From an uncultured Collinsella sp. (GTDB lineage: Bacteria; Actinomycetota; Coriobacteriia; Coriobacteriales; Coriobacteriaceae), in contig CAMQJB010000048.1 of NCBI GenBank assembly GCA_947002045.1, positions 1 through 15,105 of the forward strand: DNA of 15,105 bases. The letters run 5' to 3'. Of this stretch, positions 1 through 6,102 are shown one piece after another. The position numbers were made by a program, and so were the translations under genes. The notes below the pieces were generated by a model. The model saw only the letters and a list, made by a program, of their open reading frames with translations, did not search any database and was not told the DNA's origin. How positions within the stretch are numbered: the stretch's first letter is position 1; each line of letters begins with the position of its first letter.

Positions 1-52
1 CGCCGCCCGGTGCGGCACAATCGTTGGCCCCCTATATACTACGGTGGGTATG

Positions 53-90
53 GGGGTGGTTGGCAAAACGCCCCCCGCCGACCCCTTTTT
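53..90 (+). terminator. possible rho-independent terminator of a gene left of the window
   Basis: A G-rich arm (about 52-64) and a C-rich arm (70-85) can fold around an AAAAC loop, and a run of five T follows directly at 86-90 on the plus strand. The pairing is imperfect and several registers are possible. It would serve a plus-strand gene ending before base 1. The rest of 1-119 holds no gene I can support. Confidence 0.3.
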
Positions 91-119
91 CGTTTCATCC
101 TCAAGAAGCTTGTCGAAGC

Positions 120-443
120 CTACCCCACCGTGATGGATTCCCCAGTAAAGGTGCTGATGAGCAGCAGGATAAAGAACGCCAAGTAACTGATGCTCAGCGG
201 GTACGCAATAATCAGGAAGACGACCCAGCCGACATTGGTGTTACCGTCGGCACGGCGTTGCTCGCGATTGCGGCAGAGCCAAATCGTCACGCCAATGGCC
301 ACAATCAACAGCACAAGTGCCGCTGCCGCCAGTCCAGCAAGCGCAAACATCACGCCAATGCTCACAGCAATAACCGGGAGCAGCAGCAAGCCGCACCCGC
401 ACCCACCCGGACTATACACGGCAGACTGTCGACGTCGTTCCAT
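120..443 (-). CDS. small integral membrane protein, function unknown
   Basis: This is a 107-residue protein I do not recognise. It begins with a basic MERRR segment, then a Gly/Cys-rich patch (GGCGCG, about residues 13-18). A long hydrophobic stretch (about 19-57) could form two membrane helices. A charged loop follows (CRNREQRRADG, about 57-67), then another hydrophobic segment (about 72-98). The ATG at 443 has a GGAG five bases upstream, and that GGAG lies inside the last codons of the M20 peptidase gene. A GTG at 449 overlapping the peptidase stop as GTGA is an alternative start. The arrangement implies translational coupling and one transcript with the peptidase gene. A link to DAP or cell-wall metabolism is only positional. 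Confidence that it is a real gene is good; function is unassigned. Confidence 0.7.
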   Translation of the reverse strand: MERRRQSAVYSPGGCGCGLLLLPVIAVSIGVMFALAGLAAAALVLLIVAIGVTIWLCRNREQRRADGNTNVGWVVFLIIAYPLSISYLAFFILLLISTFTGESITVG

Positions 444-445
444 CG

Positions 446-1633
446 TCACTCCAAGTCAAGCAATCGTTTGTAGACATCGAGGCCCTTGAGTAGGGTTTCC
501 TCGTCAAAGAGCATGGTATCAGTGTGAAGGGCGCTCGTCGCATAAGCTGGGCAGCTGTCTGCGTCAATCGGGTTTTCTTGCGCCTCCGGCACGCCCGTGC
601 CCAGCAGGAAGAACACGCCCGGCAGATGGCGCTGATAGAAGGCGAAGTCCTCGGCAATCAGCAAAGGCTCATCCACGAGCTGCAGCTCGGGCAAGGCAGG
701 CGCGACATTGGCAAATAACTCGGGGTCGTTGTCGACCGGCGGATAGCCCTCGGCAAAATCGAGATCGTACGTGCAGCCCGTTGCGGCGCAGGCATCGTCC
801 AGCACGCGGCGCACGCCCTCGCGTGCCCGGTCGAACATGTCGTCTGTAAACACACGCAGGCTGCCTGCAACATGGGCCTCCCCCGCCACCGCGTTGCAGA
901 CGGTACCTGCCTGCAGCAGACCAAACTTGCCGATACAGGGCTCGTCGGTGCCCAGCTCGTCCATCAGCTCGCGCTCGGCAACCAAAAACTTCGCTGCCGC
1001 CAACGCGGCATCGTGCGACTCCTCGACCGGAACGCCATAGGTCTTAGCGATATGGATGCTCGTCCCGTGAATATGAATGTGTGTCTCACTCGAACGCGCC
1101 AGCAGCGGACCGGAACAACTCGCCAACGTGCCGGCAGGCAGATCGGGCCACACATGGAAGCCAAAAATGCGGTCAGCCCCATAGCGCTCGAACACACCGC
1201 TCTCGCATACCGTCTTGGCACCACCGGTCGTTTCCTCGGCCGGCTGGAACACAAAGAGAACGTTGCGCCTCATGGCGCCCGGCTGCTCGCGAATCGTACG
1301 GTCGACATACGTCGCGGCGGCAAGTGCCATGGCCATGTGTCCGTCATGTCCGCAAGCGTGCATCTTGCCGGGATGGATCGAGGCAAAGGCCGCTCCCGTC
1401 GCCTCCGCGATGGGCAGCGCATCCATATCGGCGCGAATCGCCGTGGCACGCGCGGCACCAACGCCAGCGTCGAAGAAAGCGCAGACGCAGCTGGGACACG
1501 GATGGGTCACCTCGCAAGCGAGCGGCGCCAACACGCCCTCGATATAGGCGATAGTCTGCGGAAGATCGAAATCGAGCTCCGGAATGCGATGGAGATCGCG
1601 GCGATAGCGACGGAGTTCTTGGAGCTCGGTCAT
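446..1633 (-). CDS. M20-family metallopeptidase / amidohydrolase, probable N-acetyl-diaminopimelate deacetylase
   Basis: The 395-residue length is normal for M20D amidohydrolases. Visible metal ligands are the HACGHDGH motif (residues 92-99, Cys94 and His96), the Glu pair in PAEET (133-134), His160 in FGFHVW, and a C-terminal His in SALHTD. The central GTSIHIAKTYG segment fits the dimerisation-domain region. This family cleaves N-acyl amino acids, including hippurate, indole-acetyl-amino acids and N-acetyl-LL-DAP. Because it lies divergent to an operon with DapH, which makes the acetylated intermediate, N-acetyl-DAP deacetylase is the most economical role; a general aminoacylase remains possible. 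The ATG at 1633 is chosen because AAGGG lies 7 bases upstream and MTELQELRRYRRDLHR is a usual family start; the frame is open upstream to 1717. The small membrane protein gene follows with overlap. Confidence 0.85.
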   Translation of the reverse strand: MTELQELRRYRRDLHRIPELDFDLPQTIAYIEGVLAPLACEVTHPCPSCVCAFFDAGVGAARATAIRADMDALPIAEATGAAFASIHPGKMHACGHDGHMAMALAAATYVDRTIREQPGAMRRNVLFVFQPAEETTGGAKTVCESGVFERYGADRIFGFHVWPDLPAGTLASCSGPLLARSSETHIHIHGTSIHIAKTYGVPVEESHDAALAAAKFLVAERELMDELGTDEPCIGKFGLLQAGTVCNAVAGEAHVAGSLRVFTDDMFDRAREGVRRVLDDACAATGCTYDLDFAEGYPPVDNDPELFANVAPALPELQLVDEPLLIAEDFAFYQRHLPGVFFLLGTGVPEAQENPIDADSCPAYATSALHTDTMLFDEETLLKGLDVYKRLLDLE

Positions 1634-1743
1634 AGAGAATCCCTTCGTGAGGCACATCTGTTGCAACTTATTGTGATACAGGATTGTGGCACACATGTTT
1701 CCAGCATATTGCTGCATTTTTTAAACGTTATATACGAATACTC

Positions 1744-1772
1744 TTGTTTGGTAAAGTGCAACGTGATAGGGT
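1744..1772 (+). promoter_or_regulatory. candidate promoter of the lysine operon
   Basis: TTGTTT (1744-1749) and TAGGGT (1767-1772) are separated by 17 bases, and a start about 7 bases on would begin the transcript just before the lysine riboswitch. A perfect 7-base inverted repeat (GGTAAAG 1750-1756, CTTTACC 1773-1779) surrounds the -10 element. A second possible pair is TTGCTG (1709-1714) with TATACG (1731-1736), spacing 16. Confidence 0.45.
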
Positions 1773-1778
1773 CTTTAC

Positions 1779-1920
1779 CACTTGATAGAGGCGCGGGCAC
1801 GAAGAGCCGCGGGCGAGCCGGCAGGCTTTGACCCCGTGGGGAGGCGAAACCCGCCGAACTGGGTTTTTCGGGCACGAACAACCTGGTGGGCCTGTGGGAA
1901 ACACCCACAGGACTGTCTGC
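1779..1920 (+). promoter_or_regulatory. lysine riboswitch (L-box)
   Basis: The stretch has the hallmark sequences of the lysine riboswitch. These are GATAGAGGCGCG at 1784-1795, an AAGAG segment soon after, GGGGAGG followed by GCCGAA at about 1838-1858, and a final hairpin with perfect arms CCTGTGGG (1891-1898) and CCCACAGG (1904-1911). The closing helix pairs GATAG (1784-1788) with CTGTC (1913-1917). It lies directly upstream of lysA-dapA, dapB and dapH, which is the classic target. When lysine binds, expression of the downstream operon is expected to fall. Boundaries are approximate. Confidence 0.9.
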
Positions 1921-1933
1921 AGCAATGCGGGAG

Positions 1934-2001
1934 CGCTATCCGGACATTGGGTCCACGCTATGCGGATTCGATGCGCAGATGGCGCCGTCTGGATAGCGAG
2001 G
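1934..2001 (+). promoter_or_regulatory. probable riboswitch expression platform masking the lysA ribosome binding site
   Basis: CGCTATCC (1934-1941) is perfectly complementary to GGATAGCG (1991-1998). The second arm overlaps the weak Shine-Dalgarno GCGAGG (1996-2001) in front of the ATG at 2012. Smaller helices can stack inside, such as GGAC/GTCC (1942-1945 with 1951-1954) and CAGA/TCTG (1976-1979 with 1988-1991). No U-run follows, so control of translation start fits better than transcription termination. This is inference from pairing only. Confidence 0.5.
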
Positions 2002-2011
2002 TTTACGGGAC

Positions 2012-4321
2012 ATGGCATTGACCCCCAACGAGGCATATGCGGCCAAGCAGCCGTTTGTGGACAAGGAGACACTCGAGCATATCGTCGAGCAGTTCCCCAC
2101 GCCGTTTCATCTATACGACGAGGCGGGCATCCGCCGCAACATGCAAGAAGTGCGCGACGCCTTTGCATGGAACCCGGGCTTTAAGGAATACTTTGCCGTC
2201 AAGGCCAACCCCAACCCGGCGCTCATCTCCATTCTCAACGAATACGGCTGCGGCTGCGATTGCTCGAGCTATACCGAGCTCATGATCGCCCGCTCGCTGG
2301 GCATCACGGGACACGACATCATGTTCTCTTCCAACGACACGCCGGCTGCCGACTTTGAGCTCGCCAACAAGCTGGGTGCCATCGTCAACTTTGACGACAT
2401 CAGCCACATCGAGTTCTTTGAGCGTGTTGCGGGGCCCATCCCCAAAACGGTCAGCTGCCGCTTTAATCCAGGCGGCCTGTTCCAGCTCTCCAACGGCATC
2501 ATGGATAACCCCGGCGACTCCAAATACGGCATGACCACCGAGCAGCTCTTTGAGGCTTTCCGCATGCTCAAGGCCAAGGGCGCCGAGAATTTTGGCATCC
2601 ATGCCTTCCTTGCCAGCAACACCGTCACCAACGACTACTACCCCAAGCTCGCGCGCATCCTCTTTGAGCTTGCCGTGCGCCTGGAGCGCGAGACCGGTGC
2701 ACATGTCGCCTTCATCAATCTGTCCGGCGGCGTCGGCATCCCCTATCTGCCCGAGCAGCAGGCCAACGACATTCACGCCATCGGCGAGGGGGTGCACGCG
2801 GCCTACGACGAAATCCTGGTTCCCGCCGGTATGGGCGATGTGGCCATCTGCACCGAGATGGGCCGCTTTATGATGGGGCCCTACGGCTGCCTGGTCACCA
2901 AGGCTATCCACGAAAAGCAGATCTACAAGGACTATATCGGTGTCGACGCAAGCGCCGTCGATCTGATCCGTCCTGCCATGTACGGCGCCTACCACCACAT
3001 TACGGTAATGGGTCAGCCGGGTGGCAACGACAAGACCACAGCGCCCGTCACGGACACCTACGACATCACGGGCAACCTATGCGAGAACAACGACAAGTTC
3101 GCCATCGATCGCGAGCTACCGCAGATCGACATGGGCGATGTGCTCGTGATCCACGATACCGGCGCGCATGGCTACTCCATGGGCTACAACTACAACGGAC
3201 GGCTGCGCTCCGCCGAGGTCCTGCTGCGTCCCGATGGCTCAGCCGACCTCATCCGCCGCGCCGAGCGCCCGGGCGATTATTTTGCCACGCTCGACGTGCT
3301 GCCGAGCGGCCGAGAGCTGCTGGCCAAGTCGCGCGCCGAAAGTGCCCGCCGTCGCGCCCAAGACGAGCGCCTGATAGTCGCCGCTCAATGGAACAAACGC
3401 ATCCAGATCGCGGACGCGAAGGAGAAGAACATGGACATCCGCAATCTCGAGGGCTCAATCGTCGCCCTTGTTACGCCGTTTAAAAAGGACGGCAGCGTCG
3501 ACTTTGACGCACTCGAGCGCCTTATCGATTTCCACCTGCAAAACGGCACCGACGCCATCCTCACCCTGGGCACCACCGGCGAGAGCGCCACGATGACCGA
3601 CGACGAGGACAACTCCGTTGTCGCCGCAGTGGTCAAGCAAGTTGCAGGACGCATCCCCGTCATCGCCGGCTCGGGCTCCAACTCCACGCAGACCATGCTC
3701 ACCAAGTCGCTCACCTACCAGGGCCTGGGCGCCGACGGCCTGCTGCTCATTACCCCCTACTACAACAAGTCCAACGAAGAGGGCATCTACCAGCACTTTA
3801 AGACCGTCGCCGATGCCGTGGACATCCCCTGCATCCTGTACAACATCCCCGGCCGTTGCGGCTGCGGCATCAGCGAGCGCAACGTAGAGCGCCTGGCCGC
3901 ACATCCCAACATCATGGGTATTAAGGAAGCCTCGGGCAACGTCGCCTACGCGGCCAAGATCGCCCACCTGCTGTCCGACGACTTCCGCATGTACTCGGGC
4001 GAGGACGCCCTCACCGTGCCGCTCATGAGCCTGGGCGCTTCGGGCACCATCAGCGTGTGGGCCGACGTTCAGCCGCAGCTCGTGCACGACATGTGCCGCG
4101 CCTATCTGGACGGCGACGTGGAGCGCGCCCGCGATATCCAGATTGCCGGCCAGCCGCTCATCAATGCCCTCTTTAGCGAGGTCAACCCCATCCCCGTCAA
4201 GGAAGCACTCGCCCAGATGGGTATGATCGAGGCAAACTACCGCATGCCGCTGCGCCCCATGGCAGACGACACGCGCTCCGCACTTACCGATGCTCTGAAA
4301 GGAGCTGGTCTGCTTGATTAA
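2012..4321 (+). CDS. lysA-dapA: fused diaminopimelate decarboxylase - 4-hydroxy-tetrahydrodipicolinate synthase (LysA-DapA)
   Basis: One uninterrupted frame of 769 residues encodes two lysine enzymes. Residues 1 to about 430 are a PLP-dependent DAP decarboxylase, the last step to L-lysine. Visible there are the PLP lysine in FAVKANPNP, HAFLASN, SGGVGIPYLP, CTEMGR, the active Cys in GNLCENNDK, and YNYNGRLRSAEV near the end. Residues about 430-473 are a charged, probably helical linker. Residues 474-769 are DapA, a TIM barrel that condenses pyruvate with aspartate semialdehyde: TTGES, LITPYYNK, the proton-relay Tyr in YNIPGR, and the Schiff-base Lys in GIKEASG. Separate LysA (about 420 aa) and DapA (about 295 aa) are usual. 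The ATG at 2012 has only a weak GCGAGG site, consistent with riboswitch control. First gene of the operon; its end overlaps dapB by 8 bases. Confidence 0.85.
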   Translation: MALTPNEAYAAKQPFVDKETLEHIVEQFPTPFHLYDEAGIRRNMQEVRDAFAWNPGFKEYFAVKANPNPALISILNEYGCGCDCSSYTELMIARSLGITGHDIMFSSNDTPAADFELANKLGAIVNFDDISHIEFFERVAGPIPKTVSCRFNPGGLFQLSNGIMDNPGDSKYGMTTEQLFEAFRMLKAKGAENFGIHAFLASNTVTNDYYPKLARILFELAVRLERETGAHVAFINLSGGVGIPYLPEQQANDIHAIGEGVHAAYDEILVPAGMGDVAICTEMGRFMMGPYGCLVTKAIHEKQIYKDYIGVDASAVDLIRPAMYGAYHHITVMGQPGGNDKTTAPVTDTYDITGNLCENNDKFAIDRELPQIDMGDVLVIHDTGAHGYSMGYNYNGRLRSAEVLLRPDGSADLIRRAERPGDYFATLDVLPSGRELLAKSRAESARRRAQDERLIVAAQWNKRIQIADAKEKNMDIRNLEGSIVALVTPFKKDGSVDFDALERLIDFHLQNGTDAILTLGTTGESATMTDDEDNSVVAAVVKQVAGRIPVIAGSGSNSTQTMLTKSLTYQGLGADGLLLITPYYNKSNEEGIYQHFKTVADAVDIPCILYNIPGRCGCGISERNVERLAAHPNIMGIKEASGNVAYAAKIAHLLSDDFRMYSGEDALTVPLMSLGASGTISVWADVQPQLVHDMCRAYLDGDVERARDIQIAGQPLINALFSEVNPIPVKEALAQMGMIEANYRMPLRPMADDTRSALTDALKGAGLLD
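3431..4321 (+). CDS. dapA: possible separately translated DapA from an internal start in the fused frame
   Basis: Inside the lysA-dapA frame, GAAGGAG (3418-3424) stands six bases before the ATG at 3431, which is codon 474. This is a stronger ribosome binding site than the one for lysA. Translation from here gives a 296-residue protein beginning MDIRNLEGSIVALVTPF, a typical length and start for a stand-alone 4-hydroxy-tetrahydrodipicolinate synthase. The catalytic Lys (GIKEASG) and Tyr (YNIPG) are present. The site is either a relic of a once separate gene or a live second start, so the cell may contain both a fusion and free DapA. DapA works as a tetramer in most bacteria, so free subunits could matter for assembly. 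I am confident of the enzyme identity, less so that this start is used. Confidence 0.6.
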   Translation: MDIRNLEGSIVALVTPFKKDGSVDFDALERLIDFHLQNGTDAILTLGTTGESATMTDDEDNSVVAAVVKQVAGRIPVIAGSGSNSTQTMLTKSLTYQGLGADGLLLITPYYNKSNEEGIYQHFKTVADAVDIPCILYNIPGRCGCGISERNVERLAAHPNIMGIKEASGNVAYAAKIAHLLSDDFRMYSGEDALTVPLMSLGASGTISVWADVQPQLVHDMCRAYLDGDVERARDIQIAGQPLINALFSEVNPIPVKEALAQMGMIEANYRMPLRPMADDTRSALTDALKGAGLLD

Positions 4322-5054
4322 GACCGTCATTATGGGAACGGGCCGCATGGGCTCGCTCATCCGCACCACCGCCGAGGGCATTGTCAACACCGCTGGAGAG
4401 CCCGTTTTTGACATCGTCGCCCAGATCGGCTTCGACTTGTCCGAGCTCGAGAGCGCACCGGCCGCCGATGTAATCATCGACTTCTCGAACGTCGTGACCT
4501 TCGATGCCGTTGTCGCCTATGTCGAGCGCACGGGTGCCGCACTCGTTTCCGGCACCACGGGCTATACGCCCGAGCAGGTGGATCGCCTGCGCGAGCTGGG
4601 TCAGAACGCCCGTGTTATGCACTCGGGCAACTACTCTATCGGTATCGCCGCCCTGCGCCATCTGGTTGCCCAGGCCACGCGCGAGCTGCCCGGCTTTGAC
4701 TGCGAAATCGTCGAGACGCACCATAATCAAAAGGTCGACGCCCCCAGCGGCACTGCCAAGTTGTTGCTCGACGCCGTCGTCGAAGCCGAGCCCGAGGCAG
4801 GCTACCACCCCGTCTATGGCCGCGAGGGCATGTGCGGCGCGCGCGACCCCAAGGAGATCGGCATGCACTCGCTGCGCGGCGGCACCGTCGCCGGCGTGCA
4901 CGAGGTAAGCTTTTTCGGCCAGGACGAGGAGGTCACGCTCGCGCACCGCGCCACGAGCCGTCAGATCTTCGTCAACGGCGCCCTGGCAGCCGCGCAGAAG
5001 CTCGTCACCCGCGAGCCTGGCTTCTATACGTTCGACCAGGTCATGTTTGCCTAA
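4314..5054 (+). CDS. dapB: 4-hydroxy-tetrahydrodipicolinate reductase
   Basis: This 246-residue protein reduces the DapA product to tetrahydrodipicolinate with NAD(P)H. The N-terminal nucleotide fold shows GTGRMG (residues 8-13). SGTTGYT and the catalytic stretch ETHHNQKVDAPSGTA with its His pair and Lys are clear. It is somewhat shorter than the E. coli enzyme (273 aa), with a reduced stretch after the first strand. The start is TTG at 4314, which overlaps the lysA-dapA stop (TAA 4319-4321) by 8 bases; AAAGGAG at 4298-4304 sits nine bases upstream. The next ATG, at 4332, would remove the first strand (IKTVI), so TTG is preferred. Overlap implies coupled translation within the riboswitch-controlled operon. 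Confidence 0.93.
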   Translation: MIKTVIMGTGRMGSLIRTTAEGIVNTAGEPVFDIVAQIGFDLSELESAPAADVIIDFSNVVTFDAVVAYVERTGAALVSGTTGYTPEQVDRLRELGQNARVMHSGNYSIGIAALRHLVAQATRELPGFDCEIVETHHNQKVDAPSGTAKLLLDAVVEAEPEAGYHPVYGREGMCGARDPKEIGMHSLRGGTVAGVHEVSFFGQDEEVTLAHRATSRQIFVNGALAAAQKLVTREPGFYTFDQVMFA

Positions 5055-5093
5055 CCAGGTATCAACCGGATCCACTCAAAGGAGAGACAGCAA

Positions 5094-5813
5094 ATGAGTA
5101 ATGCAGCCGAGATGGATGCACAGGAGATTATCAACTACATCGCAACCGCGCCCAAGAAAACGCCCGTCAAACTGTACGTGCGCGAAAAGCCGGGCATGAA
5201 GGTCCAGTGGGGCAATGCGCACGTCTACGGCGGTCGTCGTGGCAAGACCGTCTTTGGTGACTGGGATGAGCTCAAGGCAATCCTCGACGCCAACGCCGAC
5301 TCCATCGACTACTACGACGTAGAGAACGACTGCCGCAACTCCGCCGTGCCCATGCTCGACCTCAAGGGTATCAACGCCCGCATCGAGCCGGGCGCGATCA
5401 TCCGCGACCGTGTCGAGATTGGCGATCGCGCCGTCATCATGATGGGCGCCATCATCAACATCGGCTCCGTCATTGGCGAAGGCTCCATGATCGACATGGG
5501 CGCTGTGCTGGGCGGCCGCGCCACCGTGGGCAAGAACTGCCACATCGGCGCCGGCACCGTGCTGGCAGGCGTCGTGGAGCCCGCCAGTGCCACGCCCGTC
5601 ATCATCGAGGACGACGTTATGATCGGCGCCAATGCCGTGGTCCTGGAGGGCGTGCGCGTGGGCAAGGGTGCTGTCGTTGCCGCCGGCGCCGTATGCGTCG
5701 ACGACGTCCCCGCCGGCGCCGTCGTGGCCGGTGTCCCCGCCCGCGTCATCAAGATGCGCGACGAGAAGACCGACAGCAAGACCGGCCTGGAAGAGGGCCT
5801 GCGCCAGCTCTAG
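5094..5813 (+). CDS. dapH: 2,3,4,5-tetrahydropyridine-2,6-dicarboxylate N-acetyltransferase
   Basis: DapH transfers an acetyl group from acetyl-CoA to tetrahydrodipicolinate, committing the cell to the acetylase branch of DAP synthesis. The 239 residues match the family length. The N-terminal part (about 1-90: AQEIINYIATAPKKTPVK, YYDVENDCRNSAVP) is the DapH-specific domain. From about residue 95 there is a left-handed beta-helix of hexapeptide repeats, seen as VEIGDRAVIMMGAIINIGSV and the GKNCHIGAGTVLAG and MIGANAVVLEG runs. AAAGGAG lies about 8 bases before the ATG at 5094, and 39 bases separate it from dapB. It is the last gene of the operon. Its presence, rather than DapD, argues for an N-acetyl intermediate and so for a deacetylase and an aminotransferase nearby, both of which have candidates here. 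Confidence 0.95.
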   Translation: MSNAAEMDAQEIINYIATAPKKTPVKLYVREKPGMKVQWGNAHVYGGRRGKTVFGDWDELKAILDANADSIDYYDVENDCRNSAVPMLDLKGINARIEPGAIIRDRVEIGDRAVIMMGAIINIGSVIGEGSMIDMGAVLGGRATVGKNCHIGAGTVLAGVVEPASATPVIIEDDVMIGANAVVLEGVRVGKGAVVAAGAVCVDDVPAGAVVAGVPARVIKMRDEKTDSKTGLEEGLRQL

Positions 5814-5814
5814 G

Positions 5815-5842
5815 GTTACGCGGTTTTACCAAACCGCGTAAC
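5815..5842 (+). terminator. perfect 12-bp hairpin just after dapH
   Basis: GTTACGCGGTTT (5815-5826) and AAACCGCGTAAC (5831-5842) are exact complements around a TACC loop, two bases after the dapH stop. No T-run follows, so it may be an RNA-stabilising 3' end or one member of the palindrome cluster rather than an intrinsic terminator. Confidence 0.5.
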
Positions 5843-5845
5843 TAG

Positions 5846-5903
5846 TCGACGCTGCACCTTTGGTTCCGTCGTTCTAACGAACGACGGATCTCTCGACGCT
5901 GCA
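5846..5903. repeat. 11-bp direct repeats flanking a 9-bp hairpin
   Basis: TCGACGCTGCA occurs at 5846-5856 and again at 5893-5903. Between the copies is a perfect hairpin, CCGTCGTTC (5866-5874) with GAACGACGG (5879-5887) and loop TAAC. No coding frame fits. It is part of the palindrome-rich block after the lysine operon. Confidence 0.6.
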
Positions 5904-6000
5904 AACGCCCCTAAGCGGCAATCTGACGTTCAATCGTCGGTCGCGTACCGAAGTACGCTTCCCTCCTCTTTCACGTCACCTTGCTCGCCTAGGGGCGTTT
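5903..6000. repeat. 98-bp nested palindrome, structured RNA or extragenic repeat
   Basis: Outer arms AAACGCCCCTA (5903-5913) and TAGGGGCGTTT (5990-6000) are exact complements. Inside them GGCAA/TTG..GCC, then TGACGT (5924-5929) with ACGTCA (5973-5978), then GCGTAC (5943-5948) with GTACGC (5953-5958) around CGAA continue the same stem. One strand of the inner part is purine-rich (minus strand GAGGAGGGAAG). This nested order is what a long imperfect stem-loop RNA or a REP-like element would show. A short T-run follows (5998-6001), so end-of-operon termination is also possible. Family unknown to me. Confidence 0.55.
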
Positions 6001-6043
6001 TCGCTGACTTATGCTCAGTCTGCAACTCAATTCAGCTCCAAGC

Positions 6044-6080
6044 AAAAAGGCCGAAGTCCCGAAGGGTTTCGGCCTTTGCT
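6044..6080. terminator. bidirectional rho-independent terminator
   Basis: AAAGGCCGAA (6046-6055) pairs with TTCGGCCTTT (6068-6077), with an inner CCC/GGG helix. On the minus strand the stem is followed by a run of five T (plus-strand A at 6044-6048), ending the nucleoid-protein transcript. On the plus strand TTTGCTTTG follows, which could end the lysine operon. Confidence 0.85.
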
Positions 6081-6102
6081 TTGTCTGAAGTTCAAGCGCA
6101 GT

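Noticed and set aside
872..1831. 319-codon plus-strand open frame opposite the M20 peptidase
   Set aside because: It runs through the intergenic promoter and into the lysine riboswitch, which a real gene would not be expected to do.
1779..1920. T-box leader as an alternative for the lysA upstream RNA
   Set aside because: No T-box sequence (TGGNACCGCG type) or terminator/antiterminator pair is present, while the lysine-riboswitch signature segments and closing helix are.
2111..2998. 295-codon minus-strand open frame opposite lysA
   Set aside because: Antisense of the DAP decarboxylase domain, no start signal.
3455..4477. 340-codon minus-strand open frame opposite dapA and dapB
   Set aside because: It covers two clear genes on the plus strand and has no recognisable domain; His/Asp/Val/Gly-rich translation is typical of antisense reading.
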